NCBI GenBank assembly: GCA_029817715.1
Contig: JARUPY010000606.1
Span: 5,146,001-5,210,000 of the forward strand
DNA: 64,000 nt
Direction: 5' to 3'
Source: Melastoma dodecandrum
Lineage: Eukaryota; Streptophyta; Magnoliopsida; Myrtales; Melastomataceae
Part shown: positions 1 to 10,820 of the stretch, one piece after another
How the letters are laid out: every line of letters begins with the position of its first letter
How positions within the stretch are numbered: position 1 is the stretch's first letter
Notes under the pieces: model-generated
Told to the model about the DNA's origin: nothing
Databases searched by the model: none
The model's input: the letters and a program-made list of their open reading frames with translations, nothing else
Translations under genes and position numbers: made by a program

Positions 1-336
1 GCAAGCAGCCATCCTGCTCCCATGATCATATGCTTGCAGCGCCAGATCCTTCCGCTTCCCGAAGGCCGAAACATTGAGAGCTTTTCTATTCAAGGGGTAA
101 ACAAAATTGTGATGCGTGCTGCTGGTTGAATCAATAAATGCTGCCTGATGCACCACCATCAGGTTATTGTAGCTAACTATGTAGTCCATATTGCACGTGA
201 AGTCCGTGCACATCTCCTTTGCTCGGCTCACCGCCTTTTCCTTCTTGTTCTCCTCCGTCAGAGCCTCCACAGCTCTTCTGATGGCATTCTGAAGCTGCAG
301 GTAATGTTCTGTGTGCTGCGTCAGAACCTGTAACCC
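1..336 (-). pseudogene. Dynamin-related protein 4 (DRP4)-like stalk fragment, runs off the window edge
   Basis: Read on the minus strand, this stretch is open from about 336 to the window edge. It encodes a segment typical of the stalk of plant DRP4/Mx-type dynamin-related GTPases: an LTQHTEHYLQLQ-like helix, then KEMCTDFTCNMDYIVSYNNLM (family form roughly 'E(K)xTDYTCNPxYMxxWNxLM'), then a run ending LALQAYDHGSRMAA (family 'LxVQAFDMKMRxxAYW'). No GTPase domain is visible on the upstream side, and a TAA lies in the same frame just upstream (~360). DRP4 genes are normally long, mostly intronless reading frames, so this looks like a broken copy, though the part beyond the left edge is unseen. 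The family call rests on motif memory, not a search. Confidence 0.5.
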
Positions 337-359
337 ACAACCCTGATGTTATCCCTGGC

Positions 360-645
360 AATGGACACAAACTCCATTACCATGCTTGAAACTCTCCCAA
401 TTTTCCTTTGAATTAGAGCGAGGAACACGACATGGGGGATTGAGCTCTTCTACGTCCAAGAAAAAAGGAGATGGAGCGTTGCCAGTCGTTCATCTCTCTA
501 CTGAACGAGTCATGGTGTTCCATCATCTTCTGGTGCTCAACCATGTAGGTCTGGATTGCACGTGAAGTCCATGCCCGTCTCCAGTCCCATCATCTCCTTT
601 GCTCGGCTCACTGCCGTTTCCTCCTCCTCCTCCGGGGTACTGTTT
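360..645 (-). pseudogene. Second DRP4-like stalk fragment, frameshifted duplicate
   Basis: The minus strand around 540-635 repeats the DNA at 180-265: both carry the + strand string TTGCACGTGAAGTCC and then ATCTCCTTTGCTCGGCTCAC. Translation gives AVSRAKEMM then MDFTCNPD in one frame, and NPDYMVEHQKMMEHHDSF after a one-base shift, again matching the DRP4 stalk motif 'DYTCNPxYM'. The continuing frame reaches a TAA near 360, just before the first fragment. The locus therefore holds two out-of-register copies of the same stalk segment and cannot encode an intact dynamin. A nearby intact parent gene is not visible. Confidence 0.45.
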
Positions 646-1294
646 ACTCGGGTTAATTTCGTAACCTATTGGAGAACGCATCCAACAGTGCAGTGCTTCT
701 CCATATCCATGGTAACGGCTAAAATCCCGTGCCCGGGGCTCTCGTGAGTTCGGACATGTAATCGCCGAAAAACGTCGACACTGACAACTGTTCGACATGT
801 CGGTGATTTGTTCAGATGCGCGCGCGTTTTTTTTCCTAGATGTCGTTTAACTGTTAATACATGTTTAACTACTTTTATACTATATCCGAACCACGGGGCA
901 TTAGCCTTGACCCCATATCCATGGTTTACACTCGTGGAACTTCTCCTGGCAGTAGGATCCTGAGCTTGTCGAGTGCTTGGGTGGGACACGCTCTCTCTAG
1001 GAGGCCAAGACAGTGGATTGGGCCTGAACCATTTGCATAGAGGCCCATTTTGTAACAGGCCCATCTACCCCATTATGGACAAGATAAAGACGAAAAGAGA
1101 CCCCCGGTCTTAAATGAATTAGTTACGACAACGTTGTCTTAAATGGTCCGTCCGTCCCCCCCCAAGAAAAAAGAAAATGCGTTTCACGTGCCAACTTCCC
1201 TCGTCTTCATTTCAAAATAATCATGTCCTCCCTGAATATTCGCCGACCTTGATTCCCTCGGCCTCGGGCGATCACTTCCTTTTCTTTGCCTACT
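646..1294. promoter_or_regulatory. Spacer and likely promoter region of the TGD3-like locus, with TGGGCY (site II) motifs
   Basis: No coding region is supported here. Three TGGGCC/GGCCCA hexamers lie at 1019-1024, 1042-1047 and 1058-1063, about 240 bp upstream of the ATG of the TGD3-like locus. TGGGCY 'site II' motifs are common in promoters of plant housekeeping and organelle-related genes. A C-rich run follows near 1155-1170. Assignment to the downstream locus is inference from position. Confidence 0.4.
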
Positions 1295-3377
1295 ATGACT
1301 TCTTCCGCTGCTTCGTCTCCGCCGACCGCGCCGCCCTTCTCCCCTTCGTCGTCCTCTAAATCGGCCACCGGTTGCCCCTCCTGGGTCTCCCTCAAGCCTC
1401 GAAGCATCCTCCGGGGGAAGGGCGGTTGCGCCTGCACCTCCTCTCACGCCAATCTCAGCAACTACGGCTCCACCTCATACCACGTATTCCCTTGCCCCCC
1501 TGCTTGCTTGCTTGTTTGTTCTCATTAGTTGCCGGCTCCGTCCTCGCTTTCCGTCCTCCTTAGCTCGTAGTATTGCTCCTACGTTGAGTTTGTTCTGAAG
1601 CGGACATTTGCCTCCCGTGGTTGAGTTGATTAAATACTCTTTCACTGGCAGGATCAGTCGCATGCAGCGGATAATTTGGGCACGAATTCTGTGCCCGCAG
1701 ATGATTCGGGCGTCCTTATCGAGTGTAGAGACGTGCACAAGTCATTCGGCGAAAAACATATTCTAAGGGGCGTAAGCTTCAAGGTGATCCCTCGTCTTGC
1801 TGTTTGGAATCCCTATGCTGTTGTATTCTGTCCCAAGATCATGCCCAGCTCGTGCTCTCGATCTACATTTTGGATGGTAGACGAGTATCGGCAGAGATTA
1901 TAGTTAGTCGAGTCCTCATATGCATGTTCCTTTGATCTTGAATCCTTTATGCTCACAGATTGTGCTTCACCTGTCGAAGCACGGTCAATTAATACTATGA
2001 GATGAATGTTCTTCATAAAGGGTAAAGGGTTGCCTTTGTTTCGAGCAGTTTTCTTACATAAAGGAATGCCGATGTCATTTCGTTCTGTTATTCCTCATCG
2101 CCTTATGCATGTAGATTAGACACGGTGAAGCAGTTGGGGATTATCGGGCCTTCTGGTACTGGAAAATCTACCATCCTCAAGATTATTACCGGGCTGCTTG
2201 CTCCAGACAAGGTATTTGTCGTAATCAATGTTACGGTTGCATTCACTCTTTGATATGGATGAAAATCTCCTTCCAAGCTTTTCCGATCTTCTCCTTTTAC
2301 AATTCATTCAAGTAGGGAGATATCTACATTAGAGGCAAGAAGAGGTCTGGCCTACTTGACGACTACGATGATGAAATCTCCGGTCTTCATATTGGATTGG
2401 TAAGTTATCCTCAAAACATAGCAAAAATCTTGAAATACGCATTATGCGTTCTCCATCATCAGCGGAAAGCTGGTCGATTTGTCTCTGCAGATGTTTCAAA
2501 GTGGCGCACTCTTTGATTCATTAACAGTTCGGGAAAATGTCGGTTTTCTTCCGTAAGAGATGCAGATGTTACTCGATCGGTTATCTTGTTTTAACCTGTC
2601 TGTTATGCCGCATTTTTTTTGCAGTGATGACCCGAAAGCTCCGTTTTGAACAGGTATGAGAATTCTAAGATGCCAGAATCCGAAATATCGAAGCTCGTGA
2701 CAGAGACTTTGGCTGCTGTTGCTTTGAAGGTAACTGTTGCTCTGCGTATTTGATCAGTTTCCCAACTCTAAAACTAGTCTTACGTTCGATAACCCCAGGG
2801 GGTTGAGGACCGGCTGCCCTCTGAATTGTCTGGTGGGATGAAGAAACGTGTAGCTCTAGCAAGGTCCATCATCTTCGATAATGCCAAGGATTCAATGGAA
2901 CCCGAGGTAAGGCTCGCTAGCGATTCTATCTGCATGCTTGTCTTTTAATCGCTACACCCCTGTCACATCGCTTGCACACGGAACATTCGTTGAACGAATG
3001 GCTGTTTGTAGTCGCCCTGTTCCCGTGACTTATGTTTTACTCCCGTTGCGAAAGGTGCTGATGTACGACGAGCGAACGGCTGAACTTGACCCAATAGCGT
3101 CCACGGTGGGGTGGGTGGAGCAGGTTGATATTCGTGTACGAAGGGAAGGTGGTCTGGGAAGGGAAGGGACGACCCGGGAGTTGGATTCGTCGGAGAATGC
3201 CATTGTAAGACAGGTAAATAAACTCCAAAACGTTGGTAATAAGAAAATATAGGAATGGATGGATGGTAGCCGTGCCGTGACCAACTGACGCATGCATGGG
3301 CCGGCCCGTGTGGGTGGGGGGGCGTGGCGTTTATGCAGTTTGCTACGGGGAGCTTGTATGGGCCGATCAGGTATTAA
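1295..3377 (+). pseudogene. TGD3: TGD3-like ABC ATPase (chloroplast lipid importer subunit), probably a pseudogene
   Basis: TGD3 (ABCI13) is the stromal ATPase of the TGD1-2-3 complex that moves ER-derived lipid precursor into chloroplasts. Recognisable exons are 1295-1483 (Ser-rich plastid transit peptide), 1652-1783, 2115-2211, 2316-2399, 2491-2552, 2654-2729, 2799-2906, 3055-3213 and 3339-3377, all with GT-AG borders. They show GPSGTGKST (Walker A), the Q-loop MFQSGALFDSL, signature ELSGGMKKRVALARS, Walker B VLMYDE and the family C-terminus QFATGSLYGPIRY. Defects: exon 3 has GGGG at 2136-2139 where GGG keeps frame, so it is 97 nt and shifts frame before Walker A. After Walker B, the segment with the H-loop (VVTHQ in the family) is absent, and YEGKVVWEG returns in another frame. 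The conserved DEPTAGLDP reads DERTAELDP. Two independent lesions make this a decayed copy unless the assembly is wrong. Confidence 0.85.
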
Positions 3378-4827
3378 TTAATTAAATTACATTGGTAAGG
3401 AAGGAAGGGCTGTCATTTCATTTCATTAAATTACTCACTATCACCCACCCCACCCAAAGAAAATGAATAATTAAAAAAGGGTAATAAAAAGCACTCTTTT
3501 TTCTCTTCTCTGCTACCTTCTTATATGAGTAAGGGAGAAAAAGGAGTAGAAAATTTTGTAAAGGGAATATCATATTGGATGATATTATATTGGTCCACCA
3601 TAAGCAACAGACGTAGCGAAATTGGGCTGCTGAGTGAGTGAGTGATAGTCCCATGTGAATCCTGCGTGTCCCCCCACTTACTTACTACTACGACTTTGCT
3701 GCTGGCTGGTACAAAACTCTGTTGATATCCCACTCACTCACCCACCCACCTACTTATGTTATGGAGGTGGGTGCAGCATGCCAACAGTCATCATCGGTAA
3801 AAATAGGGAAAACAAAGGAGAAACTTCACTTCCCCCTATCTATAACTAGTCTCGATTTTATTTTCTTTTCTACATGAGCGAGCAGCAATGGGCAAGCTTC
3901 TCTTTTCTCCTCTTCTTTTCTTTTCTTTTTTTTTTACACGGTTAATTTACACCAAAAAAATAAGATTGACATAAATCACTTGGCCCATGATGTTATTGGG
4001 TACATGTTGGTTGTTCTTATCTTGAATAATTGTAGACAATAGAATACTCAAAATATATGTTTTAGGACTGTCCTGACAAATTCGACCACATTTCGATATG
4101 ATCGTCTAAAACCCTTGTTCAATTCATCAAACCCCACGTAGAACCTCTTAAAGGTGTTAAATAAACTCAAACTAGGAGTAAAGTCAAGTTCAAGCTTGAA
4201 TGGGGACACTTCTTTTTAAATTTAAAATCTGGGCTTTTTATAACGCGCCACCACTGTCCGGTTAAGGATGTTCTGGGCATGTCATTTAAGCTCGATACAC
4301 TTGTAGATTATTTCTTTACCTCTCAATCTTCTGTGTCCCATTAAGAATCTTCCTTGCATGCCATTTCAAATATGGATTTCGATGAGATTCAAGAAAGTAC
4401 CGTTAACAATTAAACGACATCACAAAATCCTACAAAAACTGAAATTGATAGACCTCTGCCCGAAGAGTATAAATAATTTACGGATGTACTTAGGATAGAA
4501 GGAAAAAGAGCATCTTACTTGGTTTGTACATCTTTATGAAGTTGGTGCGTTTAACACCACTCACTCACCCACTTCTTTTCTAAAACCAGGGGGAGGAGCT
4601 TCTTTTCTTTTAGCATCTTTAGCATTGTCATTTAATTCTGGTTATTATAGTTAGTGATTAATTTTATTTATTTATTTTTGAAGTGCACCAACCCACATAA
4701 ACACATTCCATGCGATTCCGACGGAAGAAGACACAAATGGTGGGAGGATGACAAACTCAAATTAGTAAAGCCATCCATCATCATCTTCACCACCCTGCCA
4801 TTTGTTTTGTTGCCATTTACAAACCAT
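3378..4827. other. Gene-free AT-rich spacer
   Basis: I see no coding region, RNA gene or clear transposon boundary. The stretch is AT-rich with homopolymer runs (T-run near 3915-3940) and short CACTCACCCACC-type direct repeats near 3735-3755 and 4560-4575. It ends at the target-site duplication of the hAT element. Confidence 0.5.
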
Positions 4828-4835
4828 TCCTCCTA
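4828..4835. repeat. Left 8-bp target-site duplication of the hAT element
   Basis: TCCTCCTA directly precedes the terminal repeat GGGGTGAGCA. The right-hand partner at 8124-8131 is TACTCCTA, a 7 of 8 match, which fits the 8-bp duplication made by hAT transposases and one later mutation. Confidence 0.7.
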
Positions 4836-5347
4836 GGGGTGAGCAGTTTTCGGGTGGGTAGGTTCCGGACGTGGAACCTGGAACCTACCCTGTAATGGCC
4901 GGTTCCTTAATTTTAGAACCTAGAACCTACCCAGTAGTTTAAAGAACCACTCAGGAACCAATCTACCGGTTCTGGTTCCGGTTCCGGTTCCAGTGCCTTC
5001 TATTAGAACTTTCAATTAGCATACCAAAGTAGCAGAGAATACAGAGATTCATCCCAATTATGTACAAATATGCCAAGTATCTACTAGCCAAACCAAAAGT
5101 CCTAAAAACATGCTAGATATCCACAAACCAAATCAATTGTCCCAAAATGAAGACCAACTCGACAAGTTCGCATAACAAAAATGAGCTACGAACAATCCAA
5201 CAACGCCTCCAAAGCTCAATCCCGATCAACGTCTCCAAAGCTCAAAGCCTTCAAACATTCGTAATATCTGAATTAATTTCGGCAAAATCTGCATAAACAA
5301 GTCATGTAAACAAAACGTGAGCGAATGATACACAAAAACATCATGAC

Positions 5348-7441
5348 TCAAATTGAAATAATTAAGATACCTTGTTCATATCTTTCGGCATTTTCCAGGT
5401 TCTCCTCTATATTAATAGGAGATAAAAGGGATCTTAGCCAATCTTGAACGCATATTAATACCTCAACAACTTTAGGAGTTAGTGAACTACGGTAGCAATC
5501 CAACACACGGCCCGACGTACTAAAAGCAGATTCAGAAGCAACCGTTGATACGGGGATAGTTAAAATATCCCTCGCAATGCAAGGCAAAATGGAATACTTT
5601 GTGGCATTACTTTTCCGCCAACCTAAAACATCAAAATCAGCCTTACACTCTTCACATTTGTCTTCCAAGTATCGCTCCAATTCAGATTTACCTCCTATAT
5701 TCAACTCTTCCTCCATGTATCTCATGTAGCCATCTTGAAGATTCTCATACATCTCACAACTATCATCCAAAGCAGAACCACTACTTGATTCAATATGCTC
5801 CACAACTTTATTGCAAGAAAGCACATCATTTTTAAGCATATCTGTGGTAGAAGAATGCTCATAATACTCAAATAACCGTTGTAAAACAAACTTCAGCCTT
5901 TCAACTATCAAGTTAATCACTTCCGAATCATTACGATACACTTTCTTGCAGCAAAACTTGACAAAATTCAACTTGTAGCGTGGAACCAATACAACAGCAA
6001 TTAAGACCATCATATTACAATTCTCCATACTGCCAAAGTACTTGTCAAACTTTTCCCTCATCTTGCGTGACATAATTTGAAGTTGAACATCCCTTTCTAT
6101 CTTTGCTCAATCATTCAGAGCAGTCAATATACTAACTACTTCTTCGAAATAGGAATTTGATGTCACATACAAAGAACCCGACAACCTCTTAGTAGCATTA
6201 TAAAACTTCTTCAGAAATTTAATTATCACTTCCAAGTTCGACCAATCTTCACTATTTGGCAAATCATATTGGAGCTCAACACTCATTGACAAATCGTCTT
6301 CTTCTAATCTTTTAAATGCCTTCCTAAATTTCACAACAGTCTCTAACATCAAGTAGGTTGAGTTCCATCTAGTTATCACATCAAGGCAAACTGAACCTTT
6401 ATGTGGAATTCTTTCTTTCACGACACACTTTTGAAAATGGTCAAATCTAGATGAAGAGCTCCGGATATAACGAATCATCTTTCGTACTCGACTTATAGAT
6501 TCACAAACATCACTCAAGCCATCCTTCACAATTAAATTCAAGATATGTGCAGTGCATCTCATGTGAAAAAATTCACCGTCTAAGATCAAGGAGTTGCTTT
6601 CAATGAGCTTATCTTTCAAGTATTTCACTGCAACATCATTAGAGCTTGTATTGTCAATTGTCACAGTAGAAATACGATGTTGTATTCCCCAATCAATAAT
6701 GCACTTCTCAACCATTCTGCCAATTTCCTTCTCTTTATGGCTAGACATAACCACAAAACTCAATATGCGTTTATGCAACTTCCATTCATTGTCAATAAAA
6801 TGAGCAGTAAGACATAAATAGTTCAAGTTCTAATTGGAAGTCCATGTATCAGTTGTAAGTGCCACTAGAGAATTCAAAGAGCCAATAAAAGTTTTGAGCA
6901 CTATCTTCTCACTTATAAAAATCTTCATGCAATCTCTAACAACAGTGAATCGAGAAACAGGCTTAAAAGCAGGCTGTAGAACATTAACAAACGCGCGAAA
7001 ATCTTCATACTCGACAAGTGAAAAAGGTTGTTCATCGACAATAATCATCCTAGCAAGCATATCTCTGCAACGTTCTTGATCAAACACCCAAGTAGATATA
7101 ACATTACGACTTGTGCATCCTTCCGATTTGCTGCTAGTAAATATCTTTTGTCGCTTATCCATATTATGAGGAAACTTCCGACAACTATTAATATACTTCC
7201 ACATCGTTGAAGTGCCCCAATTAGGATTATACTTGTACACATTGTTACAGTAAATGCACTTCACATTCTCTGCCTTATGAGTATTCTCATTCAGAATTTT
7301 TGCAAAATGATCCCAAACGTTAGACTTTATGTTTTGTTTGCCTGTTACCTTAGGAGCAGTAGGAAGATTGGTCGCCGTTGAAGCTAAAGTTCGCTTGACA
7401 CTAGTTGTTTGAGCCTCATTGTTGTCAGAATCGGGATTCAT
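5348..7441 (-). pseudogene. hAT transposase (zinc finger BED / RICESLEEPER-like), two in-frame stop codons
   Basis: One continuous minus-strand frame of 698 codons, starting at the ATG ending at 7441, carries the full hAT transposase order. It has an N-terminal BED-type finger (CIYCNN...), the RNase H-like core with LTTDTWTSN and HMRCTAHILNLIVKDGL, and the C-terminal dimerisation region with YSILPCIARDILTIPVSTVASE then SAFSTSGRVLD. The frame is interrupted by TAG at 6827-6829 (after TDTWTSN) and TGA at 6107-6109 (after LTALND). Both lie in the same frame as the flanking sequence, so two point changes separate three open blocks. In the BED finger the second half reads STMWKYINSC, where the family has a His two residues before a hydrophobic stretch and the Cys; that zinc ligand is Tyr here. 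Confidence 0.88.
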
Positions 7442-7856
7442 CTTCTAATTCGAACAACCTAACAAATCAAACAATAGATCATTAAACAGATGATCCAGAG
7501 CACCAACGCCTCAAATTACATCAAAATCAAAATCCAAACCCCACAGAATCACCCCTTGACCGGCTATGTTCAGAAAAAAAAGAACTTTTAAGAAAGTATT
7601 CTCATCACCCACGGCTCAATCAACCTAACCCATCCCTAAAATCCTCCAAAAAATCATAACCCAGAAAGCATTGCAAATAAAAATTGACAAGGCAAGGCGG
7701 GGAAGAAGAGAAAAAGCATATTAGGAGCTGACTTACCGTAAGAAACCGTAACCCCTGGAACCGTTTGATGAAGACGTTGTGAAGAGGGGGGAGAGACTGG
7801 GAATAGAAAGGTTCGGAACCAGGACAATTGTTTGGGGTAGGGTAAAGTTTAATTTA

Positions 7857-7943
7857 GGTTATTGGGTTGGGTAAACTTTAGGGTAGGTTATTGGGTTGGG
7901 TAAAATTTAGGGTAGGATATTGGGTTGGGTAATATTTAGGTTA
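7857..7943. repeat. Three tandem 29-bp units inside the hAT right end
   Basis: Units 7857-7885, 7886-7914 and 7915-7943 share the core ATTGGGTTGGGTAA followed by TTTAGG, with a few substitutions between copies. They lie about 180 bp inside the right terminus. Tandem subterminal repeats are common in hAT elements, where they act in transposase binding; that role is inferred here. Confidence 0.8.
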
Positions 7944-8113
7944 GGTTCCAGGTTCTCCAAGTTGGTTCCGGGGGGAGAACCTAGAACCGTACTTGGTACC
8001 GCCGGTTTTGTAAAATTTAGAACCTAGAACCTACCCGATCCATTCGAAAACCTGTACTGACACAGATCCTATGGTGCCGGTTCCGACAGGTTCCCGGTTT
8101 TACCCGGAACCTA

Positions 8114-8131
8114 TGCTCGCCCCTACTCCTA
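8114..8131. repeat. Right terminal inverted repeat and 8-bp target duplication of the hAT element
   Basis: TGCTCGCCCC at 8114-8123 is the complement of the left terminal repeat with one difference, and TACTCCTA at 8124-8131 is the duplicated target. The last base of the duplication is also the second base of the TATATAA box of the following PIN gene. Confidence 0.75.
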
Positions 8132-8136
8132 TATAA
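8130..8136 (+). promoter_or_regulatory. TATA-box candidate of PIN copy 1
   Basis: TATATAA lies 55-61 bp upstream of the PIN start codon at 8191, a normal plant TATA-to-ATG distance for a short leader. Its first bases overlap the hAT target duplication, so all sequence upstream of the core promoter now belongs to the transposon. Confidence 0.45.
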
Positions 8137-8190
8137 TATTAAGTAAACTCCCCACAAACACACACAAAAACAAGTCACTTTACCTCCAAG

Positions 8191-9860
8191 ATGATCGGCC
8201 TCGTCCAAGTCTACGGGGTGGTCGTCTCCGTCGCCCCCCTCTACGTCGCTCTCTTCCTCGGCTATGCCTCCGTCAAGTGGTGGTCCCTCTTCACCAAGGA
8301 CCACTGCCACGGCATCAACCGTTTCATCTGCCTCTTTGTCTTCCCTGCCTTCACCTTCGACTTCACCTCCCGCATTGACCCCTTCTCCATGGCTTATTCC
8401 CTCATCGCCGCTGATGCCCTCTCCAAGGTTGTCACCCTGCTGGCGGTCGGTGCTTGGGGGAAGCTCTGCAGGAGGGCCGATGACGGCTTCAGCTGCGGAG
8501 TCACGGCCTTCTCCCTCTGCACCCTCACCAACGTTCTCGTGGTCGGCGTCCCGATGATGAGGGCCATGTACGGTCAGATGGGCGAGGATTTTGTCGTCCA
8601 GCTCTCTGTGGTCCAGAATATCGTGTGGTATCCCCTCGTTCTTCTCTTCCTCGAGTACAGGAAGTCGACGATGACGGTGAGTATTATCGAGGCAGACCAG
8701 GCCGTCCCTCAGGGCACAGTCTCTTCCGCTCGTACTAATGTCAACGAAGACCTTCCTCCATCCTTCGACCCCGAAGGGACCGGTGCTGTTGTTGTCTTGG
8801 ACGTGGACGCCGGCAGTGAGGAGATGGGTAGCCGCAATGGCGCTCGACGGAGTGTCTGTTCGTTAGTAAAGGTGGTTGGGTTAAAACTGGCGGCAAACCC
8901 GAACGTGATCGCCGTCGTGCTGGGTGTTGCATGGGCTCTCCTGGCCAGCAGGTACACCGATACACTCTCTCGAGTCATCATTCGCTTCCATTTCACGATG
9001 CCGAGCCAGAGTTTTAAGTTGCTGGTCAATTTTTTTATAAATGCTTCGAACTTTAGGTTGAAACTACAGCTGCCAAGCCTCGTGCAAGGTTCGGTGCGCA
9101 TCCTATCGAGCGCAGGGACCGGAGCCGCCATGTTTAACATCGGTGCGTAACAGGAGCCTAAACTAATGGCCAAACTTTGTGTAGGCGTGTGCCCGTACAT
9201 GCCCCGATATGATGGAAGAGCTCAGAGTGCGCACATGTACTTTTTTTTGCAGGAATATTCATGGCAATGCAGAAGAGGGTGATTGCATGCGGGGCGAGGC
9301 TGGCCGTCCTCGCTATGGTCTTGAGATTCATCGCCGGCCCCGCGATCATGGCTCTCAGCTCTTTCGCAGTTGGACTACACGGAACTGCGCTGCAAATAGC
9401 CATCATCCAGGTAGGTCCATCACTTCCCCATGCAAATAAAAATCCTTCTCCTGTCGCTATTTTTTCCCTCTAGAGAGATTCTACATATAGAAGTAACTCA
9501 TCCTCACCGAGAATGATTCCAGGCCGCGCTGCCGCAGGCGATTGCGTCCTTTGTCTACGCCAACGAGTACGGGCTGCACGCAAACGTCATCGCCACCGCG
9601 TAAGTCAAGATAGGGAAGGATAGAGAAATCTTCTAAACTAGTTTTGTTCTAAATTAGCGTTAGTCGTTTTTATTTTCCGAAATTATTTCGTGACGAATTA
9701 GTAACAAAACTCGAAAGTAGACACCTCCAAGTTCAAACAATTTTTATCTTTTCAACACACGTATATAAATGGGTGCGTATCCATATGCAGGGTGGTGGTC
9801 GGCACTTTGGCATCGCTTCCAATCATGGTCCTGTATTACATGGCCTTGGAGTACATATGA
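8191..9860 (+). CDS. Short-loop PIN auxin efflux carrier (PIN5/PIN8 type), tandem copy 1
   Basis: Five exons, 8191-8951, 9057-9142, 9253-9410, 9523-9599 and 9791-9860, give 383 aa, in the range of short PINs (PIN5/PIN8, about 350-370 aa), which move auxin across the ER membrane. The N-terminal half holds five hydrophobic helices starting at APLYVALFLGYASVKWW. A hydrophilic loop of only about 60 residues (~160-225) replaces the ~300-residue loop of plasma-membrane PINs. The C-terminal half ends with LPSLVQGSVRILSSAGTGAA and GIFMAMQKRVIACG-type helices. The conserved NPNxY motif reads NPNVI (236-240), so the Tyr is missing. Intron 1 (8952-9056) is 105 nt, a multiple of three, and has no stop, so retention would add 35 residues in frame. 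Downstream copy 10821-12148 is its tandem relative. Confidence 0.9.
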
Positions 9861-10820
9861 GGCCAGGCCTTCCCTTCTGTACGACTAATAATATATCGCA
9901 GATTACATCAAGCAGTCATTCATGTTCACACGACTGAATCTCGACCCACGTAATCTTGTCTCTAAAACTATAAAATATTCATTGTGACCAGCTTGGCTTG
10001 GCACAATTTGGTGAGAGCCCCCACCAACAAAAACCCCCATCTCACAAGCTTTCCCTAATCAGTGTCGGGAGGTTTTGTTTAGAGAGGGAAGGTGACGGGA
10101 GAGAATAGAGGAATTCGGCGAAAGCGACGAATGGATGATATCTCGATCGGGAAAGGAGGGAGCCAACCTACGATCTTCACCACCACCATCTCGCAGCATC
10201 GGAACTCTACGAAACGATGCACATTTGAGAGGAATCTGTTCTCTCTATTAACCCTCCCATCAAATATCAATATCACTACCTTATCGTCCTCCCAAATCGT
10301 TATTCTCCCAACTCCACGTCCATCCATCGCTCGCTCGCGATGCGCCTTTTCTCCTCCTCCTCCTCCTCCTCTTGGGGCGAAAACGTTCGCGTCACAACCC
10401 CACAACCTGAATCCGATATTAATACCTCCCACCGTGCAGAATCGATACTCCTACTGACAGAGACGACATGGCTCGTGTTTTTTGATCCTAAGCTCTTTGC
10501 CGAAAATGAGAAGTACTTCTTGATATATGTACATTTCCGCAAGTTGGCGTTGTATGCAGGAGGAATAATCTTCTTCTTTTAACACCCATCTTGGACCGAA
10601 TTGATCCCATCTCATTTTGTTCTTCGCAAAAACCAAAACACAAAGCATATGCCCGATATCTCCTCGCTCACTCTCCTCCACTCACTTCCCGTAATAATTG
10701 TGTTTGGAGGTGGTGGGAGTCTATATATGGATCACCCTGAGTTCCTAGTTCCTTGTGAAACTTGCCACGAGATTGGTAAGGTTGTACACAGCCGGGCTCG
10801 CATTAAAGCGATACGACAAT
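9861..10820. other. Spacer between tandem PIN genes; promoter of copy 2
   Basis: No gene is supported. A (CTC)n trinucleotide run lies near 10350-10372. CTATATATGG at 10721-10730 is a TATA-like box about 95 bp before the ATG of PIN copy 2. Reading frames that cross the (CTC)n run give low-complexity Ser/Glu strings and are not taken as genes. Confidence 0.5.

Larger units (their letters stand above)
4836..8123 (-). mobile_element. hAT-family DNA transposon, 3288 bp, near-complete but inactivated
   Basis: The element is bounded by short terminal inverted repeats (GGGGTGAGCA at the left, complement of GGGGCGAGCA at the right) inside an imperfect 8-bp target duplication. Both subterminal regions are packed with GGTTCC/GGAACC and TAGAACCTA motifs in opposite orientation, the usual transposase-binding clutter of hAT ends. 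The interior encodes a RICESLEEPER-like BED-finger transposase on the minus strand (5348-7441). The frame carries two premature stops, so the copy cannot move by itself. It could still be mobilised in trans because both termini survive. Confidence 0.88.

Noticed and set aside
10300..10582. Open frames over the (CTC)n tract between the PIN genes
   Set aside because: Low-complexity Ser/Glu strings in several frames with no conserved motif.
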